Assembly: GCA_963788015.1 (NCBI GenBank)
Contig: CAWBEY010000012.1
Coordinates: forward strand, 2,418,001 to 2,482,000
Length of the DNA: 64,000 nt
Direction: 5' to 3'
Source of the DNA: JBBRHH01 sp963788015
GTDB lineage: Bacteria > Planctomycetota > Phycisphaerae > Tepidisphaerales > Tepidisphaeraceae
A program made the position numbers and the translations under genes. The notes under the pieces are model-generated. The model saw only the letters and a program-made list of their open reading frames with translations. It did no database searches and had not been told where the DNA came from. Below, piece after piece: positions 8,211 to 16,369 of this stretch. Positions within the stretch are counted from its first letter, which is position 1. Each line of letters opens with the position of its first letter.

Positions 8211-9260
8211 ATGAAGGATCGACCCCTCCGCACCACCGTCATCGGCTCCTATCCATTCCCAGCCTGGCTGGAATTCGCAAGCCAGAATCTGGATCGCTTC
8301 GGCCCGGCGGATTTAATGGAGATGCAGGAAGACGCCACGGTGGTGGCCATGACCGACCAGATCATGGCCGGCCTCGATGTGATTACCGATGGCGAGCAGG
8401 GTCGCCTCGATTTTAATCTTTCGTTCTACGGATTCATCGAAGGCATCGCCCTCGAGGCCGCTCCGCCTCGTCGCTTTGGCCCGCCCGCGCATGACCAGCG
8501 GGGCAAACACGCAGTCGTCGGCGAACTGCTCGCCCCGCGCGGGCTCGGCGCGGTGGATGAGTTTGAGCGACTCAAGCGGCTGGCGCCGCCACCCGAGGCC
8601 AAAGGCCCGGTCCTCAAGGCGTCAGTGCCCGGACCCTATACGCTCAGCGGGCGGCTTATTCCCAATGACCGCTACAAAGACCGCTATGCCCTGACGGAAG
8701 CGCTCTTGCCCATCGTGCGCAAGGAACTGGAGGCGCTGGTGGCCGCGGGCTGCCGCGAGATCACCGTGGATGAACCATCCATGAGCTGCTACGCCCACAA
8801 AGAGGATCCACGTCGCTTCGTGGACATCTTCAATCGAACCGTGGAAAGCGTGGCAGGAAAGTGCCGCCTATCCACCCACCTCTGCTTCGGAAACTACAAG
8901 GGACACGCCGTCGGCCTCCGCCAATACGCCCCCATGTTTCCGGCCTTCCTCGACATGAACGTCGATGAAATTCACGTAGAGATGGCCAGCCGCGAATTCG
9001 CCGAAATCGAGATCATCACCGCCATCGCAAAGCGTCGAGACGTCGCCGTCGGGATCGTCGACGTCAAAAGCTATTACGTGGAAACCGTATCCGACATCGC
9101 CCACCGCGTGCGCCTCTGCCTAAAGCACGCACCAGCCGATCGCCTAAGCTTCGCACCAGACTGCGGCCTAAGTCAAACCGCCCGGTGGGCCGCGAAACAG
9201 AAGCTGGTAAACATGGTCGAAGGCGTACAAATGGTCCGCCAGGAGCTGGGCCTGAAATAG
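8211..9260 (+). CDS. Cobalamin-independent methionine synthase (MetE C-terminal-like) methyltransferase
   Basis: A ~349-residue single-barrel MetE-family protein. The zinc ligands are visible: H223 and C225 in STHLCFG, a Glu in IHVEMASREF, and C318 in FAPDCGL. TTVIGSYP at the N-terminus and VPGPYTL are also family motifs. It lacks the N-terminal MetE half, like archaeal-type or core MetE enzymes that transfer a methyl group to a thiol; methyl donor and acceptor are unknown. I chose ATG 8211; an earlier ATG at 8172 would add 13 unmatched residues. Its last ~160 coding bases are repeated at 14518-14689. Confidence 0.8.
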   Translation: MKDRPLRTTVIGSYPFPAWLEFASQNLDRFGPADLMEMQEDATVVAMTDQIMAGLDVITDGEQGRLDFNLSFYGFIEGIALEAAPPRRFGPPAHDQRGKHAVVGELLAPRGLGAVDEFERLKRLAPPPEAKGPVLKASVPGPYTLSGRLIPNDRYKDRYALTEALLPIVRKELEALVAAGCREITVDEPSMSCYAHKEDPRRFVDIFNRTVESVAGKCRLSTHLCFGNYKGHAVGLRQYAPMFPAFLDMNVDEIHVEMASREFAEIEIITAIAKRRDVAVGIVDVKSYYVETVSDIAHRVRLCLKHAPADRLSFAPDCGLSQTARWAAKQKLVNMVEGVQMVRQELGLK

Positions 9261-9270
9261 GATCGAAGGG
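9098..9270 (+). repeat. Source copy of a 173-bp direct repeat (3' end of the MetE-like gene)
   Basis: Positions 9098-9270, from CGCCCACCGCG through the stop codon to GATCGAAGGG, recur at 14518-14689 in the same orientation with high identity and one single-base deletion near 14584. The copies bound a ~5.4-kb segment holding the cyclase-kinase-WD40 gene, a small ORF and the truncated metallo-hydrolase. Homologous recombination between them could delete that segment. Confidence 0.85.
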
Positions 9271-9360
9271 CGCCGCATGTGCGGATGGTCAAGTCGACGG
9301 GTACATTGGCTGAGGGTAAGGTGGCAAGCAAGAATCCTCATCAAATGTTGGGCGGACTCT

Positions 9361-12300
9361 ATGACTCTTTTAGACCCAGGCAATCCGACCCCCATTGCAC
9401 CCCATGATTTCGCCAGTTCGCGACTGCTGGTGCTGATGTTCACAGATCTGGTGGGATCGACCGCGCTCAAGGATTCCCTGACAACGGCCGGCTATCTGCC
9501 GCTCTTAAAACGCCATGATGAACTACTCCGAAAAGCCGTGGCATGCGGCGGCGGAAAGCTGCAACAGGATACCGGCGATGGATGCTTCGCGGTCTTCTCC
9601 GCAGCCAGTGAGGCGGTGAAGGCGGGTCTCTATTTCCAGTGGTTGATGCTTCAAGAACCCTGGCCGGCCGGGCAGGGGCTGGCGGCGCGCGTCGGGATTC
9701 ATGCGGGCGAGGTCGCCCAGACGGCGGTGCAGCAGGACGGCGGCAACAAGCTGGTCGGGATGGCGGTGGACATCGCGGCGCGGGTGATGTCGCTGGCAGT
9801 CGGAGGCCAGGTGCTGCTGACGCGCGGCGTATTCAATGATGCGCGGCAGTTTGTATCGACGCACCCTGGCAGTGAAACCGTGCCGCTGAAATGGCTGTCG
9901 CATGGGCCGTACTTGTTCAAGGGCAATGACGAGCCGCTGGAGATTTCGGAGGTGGGCGTCGACGGGCAATCGCCCCTGACGCCGCCACCGGATTCGGAAA
10001 AAGCGCGACGGGCATTGCGGGCCGGCGAAGACAAGACGCTGGGATGGCGGCCGGCGGTCGGATTGGCGCTGCCAGGCAGCCCGCACTGGATCGTGGAAAA
10101 GAAACTCGGCGAAGGAGGGTTTGGCGAGGTGTGGCTGGCGCGGCATGCGAAGGCCAAGTCGGTGCGGGTGTTCAAGTTCTGTTTCGACGCCGAGCGATTG
10201 CGGGCGCTCAAGCGTGAAGTAGTATTGTTTCGGCTTCTGAAAGAGGCGCTGGGGGATCGTCGCGATATTGCGCGGGTCATCGACTGGCGCTTCGAGGAGC
10301 CGCCGTACTTCATCGAGATGGATTACACGCCGGAGGGGAATCTGGCCGATTGGGCCGGGGGGCGTGGGGGAATCGACAAAGTTCCGTTGGAAGCACGGCT
10401 GAAGATCGTGGCTCAGATTACTGAGGCGCTGTCGGCCGCGCACAGCGTGGGAATCCTGCACAAGGACATCAAGCCGTCCAACATTCTGATGGTGAAGGAT
10501 GTGGAGGGCAGCTATTTCCCCCGGCTGACGGATTTTGGAATTGGAATTCTCACTGAGAAGGAGCGCCTCAAGGATTTCAACATCACCGCGACGGGGTTTA
10601 CGGCCTCGAACCTCACGATGAACGATTCGAGCCGGACGGGGACGCGGATGTATGCGCCGCCGGAGGCTCTGTTGGACAAGCCGCACACGGTGCAGGGGGA
10701 TATTTATGCACTGGGGGTGATGCTGTACCAGATGGTGGTGGGCGACCTGTCGCGGCCGTTGGGGGTGGGGTGGGAACGCAATGTTGATGACGAGCTTTTG
10801 CGCGAGGACATTGCGGGTTGCGTGGACGTGGATGTGGCCCGGCGCTTTGCGGCCGCGGCTGATCTGGCGGGTCGCCTACGAAAATTGAGTGAGCGACAGG
10901 ACGAGCGAGAAAGGCGCGCCACGCAGGCGGAGGCATTGCGGCTTGCGCGACGGCGGCGGACGCAGGTGCGGGTGATGGCGGCAATTATGTTCGTGCTGGC
11001 CGGTGTCGCGATTGCGATCGGATTACTTTGGCGCGAGTCCAACATTCAGCGGCGTCAGGCGATCACCGAACGCAATGAGGCCGCCATTCAGCGGAACGAG
11101 GCGACGGCTCAAAGGAATCAGGCGACGATTCAGCGCGCTTCCGCAATCCGCGAGGCCGAGAATGCGCGTGTGCAGGAAAGGCACGTCCGCACGGCCCTTG
11201 CCGAGATGAACGTGGACGCCGGCTGGAAGGACTTTGAAGCGGGCAACGACTCCTTCGCATTGCTGCGATTCGCGGAGGCGCTGCAGATTGACCCAAGCCC
11301 TTCGCATCGAACGCGCGTCGCCAGTCTTTTGGAGCTGGTTCCAAGATTGTGTCAATACGAAGCGGCCGACTTGATGACGCTTCCGATATTGAGCGGTTCA
11401 ACCTTAGTCGGATTCCGCGACCGCGAGCATTTGATCGTCGAGATCAGGGATATCAGGACCAGCATGGCGGTCACGCCGCCGCTTACGCACAAGGGGAAGG
11501 TGCACCAGGTGTTTTTCAGCCCGGATCGGAGCAAGGTGGTCACCGCGGGTTGGGATGCGCAGATTTGGGACGCCGCTTCCGGGAAACCAATCCTCCCCCC
11601 GCTCAAAAATCGCGGCATCGTCTATAGCGCCAGCTTCAGCCTTGACGGAAGCAAGATCGTTACAGCCAGTAGTGGAAAGTTCGCTCGCGTGTGGGATGCC
11701 TCCTCCGGCGAGCCGCTGACGCCTTGGCTGGCACATGAAGGCGAGGTTTATTGCGCCTCCGTCAGTGCTGACGGAAGCAAGGTGGTGACAGCCAGCAAGG
11801 ATAAGACGGCCCGGGTGTGGGATGCCATTTCCGGGAAGGCGCTGACTCCCTCGCTCATGCACGATAGCACGGTTTTTATGGCCTCTTTCAGTGGCGATGG
11901 GAACAAAGTGCTTACGAAGACATTATCGGCTGCCCGAGTGTGGGATGCGGGCTCTGGAGAGCCGCTCTCGCCGCCAATGAAGTATGAAGGAGACATTGCC
12001 GAGGCCTCATTCAGCCCTGACGGGACGAAGGTGGTTCTCGCCGGTTACAACGGTACGGCCCAGGTGTTGGACGCCATTTCAGGAAAGCCGATCACGTTGC
12101 CCCTTAAACATGATGTCATTGTCTACAGCGCCGCGTTCAGCGCTGACGGAAGCAAGGTGGTGACGGCCAGCGCTGACAGGACGGCGCGGGTATGGGACGC
12201 CTTTTCTGGCAGGCCGCTGACACGGTCGCTGGCGCATGAAGGGCAAGTGGATCGGGCTGCCTTCAGCGCTGACGGAAACAAAGTTATCACGGTCAGTGGG

Positions 12301-13722
12301 TGGAATCAGTTCAGGACCGTCCGTGTGTGGGACGCAGCGTCCGGCAATTCACACTCGATCGGGTTCGTGCATGATGAAAGGGTGGTCAGTAGCGCCTCCT
12401 TCAGCGCTGATGGCAATAAAGCGGTGTCGGCTGCTGGTGCGAGCGCCGTGGTCTGGGATGCCTACACCGGCAATCGGCTGACGCCTCCGATGAATCATCA
12501 AGCGATGATCAGGACGGCGATGTTCAGCCCCGACGGGAGCAAGCTCGTCACCGCCAGCAAGGACAAGACCGCTCGCGTATGGGATGCTTCAACCGGCCTG
12601 CCGCTGACGCCTCCGCTGGCACATGCGGATGACGTCTACAGAGCCTGTTTTAGTCCCGATGGAAGCAAGGTGGCTACCGCGAGCAAGGACAATACCGCCC
12701 AGGTGTGGGACGCCGCTTCCGGCAAGCCGCTCACTGCGCCGCTCGCACATCAGGATTCGGTCTTTAGCGCGTCCTTCAGCCCGGATGGGACCAAGGTGGT
12801 GACCGCCAGTTACGACCATTCGGCGCAAATATGGGATGCCACTTCGGGTAAGGCCCTTGCGGTCCCCTTGAAGCATGAAAGCGGCGTCATGCAAGCCTCC
12901 TTTAGTCCCGACGGAAGCAAGGTTGTTACGGCCAGTGTTGACGGGACAGCCCGGGTGTGGGAAGTGTCGTCGGGCAACCCAGTCACGCCGCCGATTATGC
13001 ACGAAGACGCCGTGAGGCATGCGAGCTTCAGCCCCGACGGCACCAAGGTGCTTACCGCCTCTGATGAGGCCGCACGCGTATGGGATGCGTCCACGGGAAA
13101 GCCCCTTACGCCCACGCTCGCGCACAATGGCGTCGTCCTCAGCGCCTCCTTCAGCCTGGACGGAAGCCGGGTGCTGACAACCGGTGGCCATGCTCGGGTC
13201 TGGGACGCCGATTCCGGCAAGGCGATCACTCCCCCGCTCAGATGTCCTGGTTATATAAATGATAGTGCCTTCAGCCCCGACGGCAGGAGAGTGATTACCG
13301 CGTCCATGGACAAGGTGGCTCGGGTTTGGACGATCCGTGACGCGGATGAATCTGACGCGGATTTGAAGTTGCTGGCGGAGCTTTTGTCCGCACACCGGGT
13401 AGATGCAACGGGGAGCCTGGTGATGCTGTCCCATGAGGAATGGCAGCAGCGCTTTGCTGACCTATGTGCCCGGCATCCCGAACGCTTTCTTTCTCCGCCG
13501 ACCCAATTGGTCTTCGATCACGAAATGGCGCGTTCGCCGGCGGATGCCAATCGTCTCAAAATGTACGGTGGATGGTTTGGCAAGCGCGGCAAGAGCGACT
13601 GGGCGGCCCAGCTTTTTGAAAGAGCGCGTTCGGCGGGAGCGGACATCGATTCGCTGATGCTGGCACGTCGTGAATGGCTGGGAGATCGATTGGCGCTGCG
13701 GCCGGGGAGTTTGAGAAAATGA
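9361..13722 (+). CDS. Class III nucleotide cyclase / Ser-Thr protein kinase / WD40 transmembrane protein
   Basis: 1453 residues from ATG 9361. Residues ~17-190 are a class III cyclase domain: metal Asp in MFTDLVGST, second Asp in DTGDGCF, then RVGIHAGEV. The usual transition-state Asn is Asp in VDIAARV, and the adenine-selecting Lys position looks like Gln, so activity may be altered. Residues ~242-520 are a Hanks-type kinase: LGEGGFGEVW, catalytic D369 in HKDIKPSN and D391 in LTDFG. One membrane helix lies at ~537-559, then a coiled coil with repeated QRNEAT units, then about 15 WD40 repeats (residues ~700-1325) of the form FSPDGSKVVTAS...ARVWDA, enough for two propellers. The cyclase and kinase are likely cytoplasmic and the WD40 part extracytoplasmic. 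Confidence 0.88.
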   Translation: MTLLDPGNPTPIAPHDFASSRLLVLMFTDLVGSTALKDSLTTAGYLPLLKRHDELLRKAVACGGGKLQQDTGDGCFAVFSAASEAVKAGLYFQWLMLQEPWPAGQGLAARVGIHAGEVAQTAVQQDGGNKLVGMAVDIAARVMSLAVGGQVLLTRGVFNDARQFVSTHPGSETVPLKWLSHGPYLFKGNDEPLEISEVGVDGQSPLTPPPDSEKARRALRAGEDKTLGWRPAVGLALPGSPHWIVEKKLGEGGFGEVWLARHAKAKSVRVFKFCFDAERLRALKREVVLFRLLKEALGDRRDIARVIDWRFEEPPYFIEMDYTPEGNLADWAGGRGGIDKVPLEARLKIVAQITEALSAAHSVGILHKDIKPSNILMVKDVEGSYFPRLTDFGIGILTEKERLKDFNITATGFTASNLTMNDSSRTGTRMYAPPEALLDKPHTVQGDIYALGVMLYQMVVGDLSRPLGVGWERNVDDELLREDIAGCVDVDVARRFAAAADLAGRLRKLSERQDERERRATQAEALRLARRRRTQVRVMAAIMFVLAGVAIAIGLLWRESNIQRRQAITERNEAAIQRNEATAQRNQATIQRASAIREAENARVQERHVRTALAEMNVDAGWKDFEAGNDSFALLRFAEALQIDPSPSHRTRVASLLELVPRLCQYEAADLMTLPILSGSTLVGFRDREHLIVEIRDIRTSMAVTPPLTHKGKVHQVFFSPDRSKVVTAGWDAQIWDAASGKPILPPLKNRGIVYSASFSLDGSKIVTASSGKFARVWDASSGEPLTPWLAHEGEVYCASVSADGSKVVTASKDKTARVWDAISGKALTPSLMHDSTVFMASFSGDGNKVLTKTLSAARVWDAGSGEPLSPPMKYEGDIAEASFSPDGTKVVLAGYNGTAQVLDAISGKPITLPLKHDVIVYSAAFSADGSKVVTASADRTARVWDAFSGRPLTRSLAHEGQVDRAAFSADGNKVITVSGWNQFRTVRVWDAASGNSHSIGFVHDERVVSSASFSADGNKAVSAAGASAVVWDAYTGNRLTPPMNHQAMIRTAMFSPDGSKLVTASKDKTARVWDASTGLPLTPPLAHADDVYRACFSPDGSKVATASKDNTAQVWDAASGKPLTAPLAHQDSVFSASFSPDGTKVVTASYDHSAQIWDATSGKALAVPLKHESGVMQASFSPDGSKVVTASVDGTARVWEVSSGNPVTPPIMHEDAVRHASFSPDGTKVLTASDEAARVWDASTGKPLTPTLAHNGVVLSASFSLDGSRVLTTGGHARVWDADSGKAITPPLRCPGYINDSAFSPDGRRVITASMDKVARVWTIRDADESDADLKLLAELLSAHRVDATGSLVMLSHEEWQQRFADLCARHPERFLSPPTQLVFDHEMARSPADANRLKMYGGWFGKRGKSDWAAQLFERARSAGADIDSLMLARREWLGDRLALRPGSLRK

Positions 13723-13835
13723 ATGGGGCGCAGCAGGATCCGAAGATGACGGAGTATCTCAAGCAATGTCTTGCGGCGGTGAAGCGGGAGATGGCACAGG
13801 CGGCGACGCGACCGGCAACCGCGATTGATCGTTAA
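13719..13835 (+). CDS. Small 38-residue ORF coupled to the kinase gene
   Basis: The ATG overlaps the kinase stop as ATGA (13719-13722). The ORF encodes MNGAQQDPKMTEYLKQCLAA and a further 18 residues ending TAIDR, mostly helical and charged. It shows no known domain. The ATGA overlap is a typical translational-coupling arrangement and is the main reason to list it; it could be chance. Confidence 0.35.
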   Translation: MNGAQQDPKMTEYLKQCLAAVKREMAQAATRPATAIDR

Positions 13836-13895
13836 AGGATCGCGGGAACGGGCCTGCAAAGATCTCTAATCCCTTTTGAAAAAAATGGACGCGTC

Positions 13896-14543
13896 ATGCT
13901 GGAACCCCTGGTTCGAGAAGATGAATTTCTGGCCGATGTACGCGAGGCGCGCTCACGGGCGGGCCTGCATCTCTGGTGGCTGGGGCAATCAGGATTTCTG
14001 ATCCAGTGGGGCGGCAAGCACATGCTCATGGATCCCTACCTTTCAGATTCTCTGACTCGAAAATATGCGGCCACGGACAAACCGCATGTGCGGATGACAA
14101 AGCGCGTGGTCGATCCGGAAAGACTCGATTTTGTGGATGTCGTGACCAGCTCGCATAACCACACCGATCATCTGGACGCCGAAACGCTCGACGCGATCAT
14201 TGGAGTTAATGCTGGGATCGAGCTTCTAATTCCGGCTGCGAATCAAGCATTCGTGGCGGAGCGATTAACGATTGACGCCGCCCGCCTGCGCTGCGTGGAT
14301 GACGGAACGCGCCAGGAAATTGCGGGCATCGAGTTCATCGGCGTGGCGGCCGCGCATGAAACCGTCGAACGCGATGACGACGGGCGATGCAGGTTTCTCG
14401 GTTACGTCGTGCGCCTGGGGGGGGTCATTGTTTATCACAGCGGCGACACCGTGCTCTATCCGGGAATGGTGGAGAAGCTGAAGCAGTTCAAGATCGACGT
14501 CGCGCTGCTTCCAATCACGCCCACCGCGTGCGCCTCTGCCTAA
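13896..14543 (+). pseudogene. UlaG-like metallo-beta-lactamase-fold hydrolase, C-terminus replaced
   Basis: The N-terminal ~207 residues are a good MBL-fold hydrolase: LWWLGQSGFLIQWGG, the metal motif SSHNHTDHLD, FIGVAAAH, and the distal HSGDTVLYPGM. After DVALLPI, where homologs continue for several tens of residues with another metal-binding His, the frame runs into the duplicated MetE fragment and stops after eight foreign residues (TPTACASA). The join is at about 14518. The protein therefore lacks its C-terminal helices and is probably inactive. Confidence 0.8.
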
Positions 14544-14689
14544 AGCACGCACCCGCCGATCGCCTAAGCTTCGCACCAGACTGCGCCTTAGCCAGACGGC
14601 ACGATGGGCCGCGAAACAGAAACTGGTAAACATGGTCGAAGGCGTACAAATGGTCCGCCAGGAGCTGGGCCTGAAATAGGATCGAAGGG
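14518..14689 (+). pseudogene. Duplicated 3' fragment of the MetE-like gene
   Basis: This 172-bp stretch matches 9098-9270, including the stop codon and 10 bases after it. It encodes RVRLCLKHAPADRLSFAPDC as in the parent, then loses frame through a one-base deletion (CTGCGGCC becomes CTGCGCC). It has no start and cannot encode a functional protein. The ~150 bases after it, up to the regulator start at 14840, hold nothing I recognise. Confidence 0.85.
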
Positions 14690-14839
14690 AAGTAGAAAGC
14701 GGACCCGGCCCAACCTTCCGCTCACGGTTCCCTTGAAGCTCAGATGTGCCGCCCCTAACCGCTTTGGCAACGCCGATTCTCGCCTTAAATCCATTTAACC
14801 ACTTCTCGGTTCATAGCCATATGATACACGACGGCCCCC

Positions 14840-16191
14840 ATGAGCGTTCCCAACAAAACCAACGGCCTGAACATCCTCGTCGTCGATGACGAACCCAACA
14901 TCCGCAAGATGTTGTCGATCAGCCTCACCCACGACGCCCACCGCGTGACGGCCGTCGGAACCGTGCGCGACGCCATCTCAGAGAGCCTGCGCCAGCCCTT
15001 TGACCTGGCCTTCGTCGATCTGCGCCTGGGAACCGAAAGCGGCCTTGACCTGATCGTCAAACTCACGGCCGATTGTCCCTGGCTGAAAGTCGTCGTCATC
15101 ACCGCCTACGCATCAGTAGAAACCGCCGTCGAAGCCATGAAACGCGGGGCGGCCGATTATCTCGCCAAGCCCTTCGTCCCCGCCCAGGTGCGCCTCGTCG
15201 TCGATCGCCTCGCCAAGATGCGCGCCCTGGAGCAGCAGGTCACCGGCCTGCAAACACTCCTGGGCGACCGCGACAGCGCCATCGACCTCAACTCGGCCAG
15301 TGCTCCAATGCGACAAGCCGTTGATCTGGCGCGCCAAGTCTCCAACAGCGACGCTACGGTCCTCATCCTCGGAGAAAGCGGCACCGGCAAAGGAATCCTG
15401 GCCCGCGCCATCCACGCGTGGAGCGAAAGGGCCAGTAAACCTTTTTCGGTCGTCTCCTGCCCCACGCTCTCGCCGCAGTTACTGGAGAGCGAACTTTTCG
15501 GCCACAAGAAAGGCTCGTTCACCGGCGCCCTCCGAGACAATCCCGGCCGAATCGCCGCCAGCGAGGGCGGCACCCTTTTCCTCGACGAGATCGGCGATCT
15601 CCCGCTAAGCCTCCAACCCAAATTGCTCCGCTTCGTTCAGGACCGCGAGTACGAATGGGTCGGCGACTCCATCACCCGCCACTCCAATGTTCGAGTCATC
15701 ACCGCAACCAACGTCGATCTGAAAAAAGCCGTCCAGGCCGGCCAATTTCGCGAAGACCTCCTGTACCGAATCAACGTCATCCAAATCGATCTTCCTCCAC
15801 TGCGCGACCGGCAGGAAGATATTCTGCCGCTGGCCCAGGGGATGCTCCGATTCTTCAGCCGAAAGCGGCCCATCCGCGGCTTCAAAAACGACGCCGCCGC
15901 CGCGCTCAAGGCCTATCCCTGGCCAGGCAACGTTCGCGAACTTCGCAACGTCGTCGAGCGCGCCGCCATCCTCTGCCGCAACGATGAGGTAGGCCCGGAG
16001 CACTTGCCCGTAGGCTTCGCCGCGCAAAGCCCGCCGAGCCGCGCCTCGGCGACCCTGTGCCCACCGACGCTATCGAGGCCATCCACCTTCGCCGCTTGCT
16101 AGCCTCCACCAACACCATCGAAGAGGCCGCCGAGATCCTCCAGATCGACGCGGCCACGCTCTGGCGCAAACGCAAAAAATACGGCATCTAA
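14840..16191 (+). CDS. NtrC-family sigma-54-dependent response regulator (frame break before the HTH)
   Basis: A receiver domain (VVDDEPN, phospho-acceptor D60 in AFVDLRLG, ITAYAS, AKPF) is followed by an AAA+ sigma-54 activation domain with Walker A GESGTGKG, the sigma-54 loop as GSFTGA, Walker B LFLDEIGDLP and the R-finger region. The frame from 14840 stops at 16102, but a Fis-type helix-turn-helix (AIEAIHLRRLLASTNTIEEA, ending in WRKRKKYGI) continues in another frame to TAA at 16191. One missing base at about 16025-16035 would join them. It stands directly upstream of the kdp sensor kinase and probably controls that operon; its cognate kinase is likely the next gene. Confidence 0.85.
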
Positions 16192-16339
16192 TCGCCCTAC
16201 TTCTTCATTCTCACGCTCGTGCATTTCTGCAATGCACCCGAATCACAGCTTGCAACCTTGCAACGATTTTCATGCAACGCACACGCCCTCATTTTCATAA
16301 CTGTATCAGCGACCGGCCATTGCGATTTCCACCTGCACA

Positions 16340-16355
16340 TGGCATGACCAATGCA
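16340..16355 (+). promoter_or_regulatory. Candidate sigma-54 -24/-12 promoter
   Basis: TGGCATGACCAATGCA matches the -24/-12 layout (GG at 16341-16342, ten bases, GC at 16353-16354) and lies just upstream of the sensor kinase, next to a sigma-54 activator gene. The caveat is serious: predicted initiation near 16366 is only a few bases from the ATG at 16370, and the likely Shine-Dalgarno AAAGGAGA would then lie upstream of the transcript start. Confidence 0.3.
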
Positions 16356-16369
16356 AAGGAGACCCTCCA

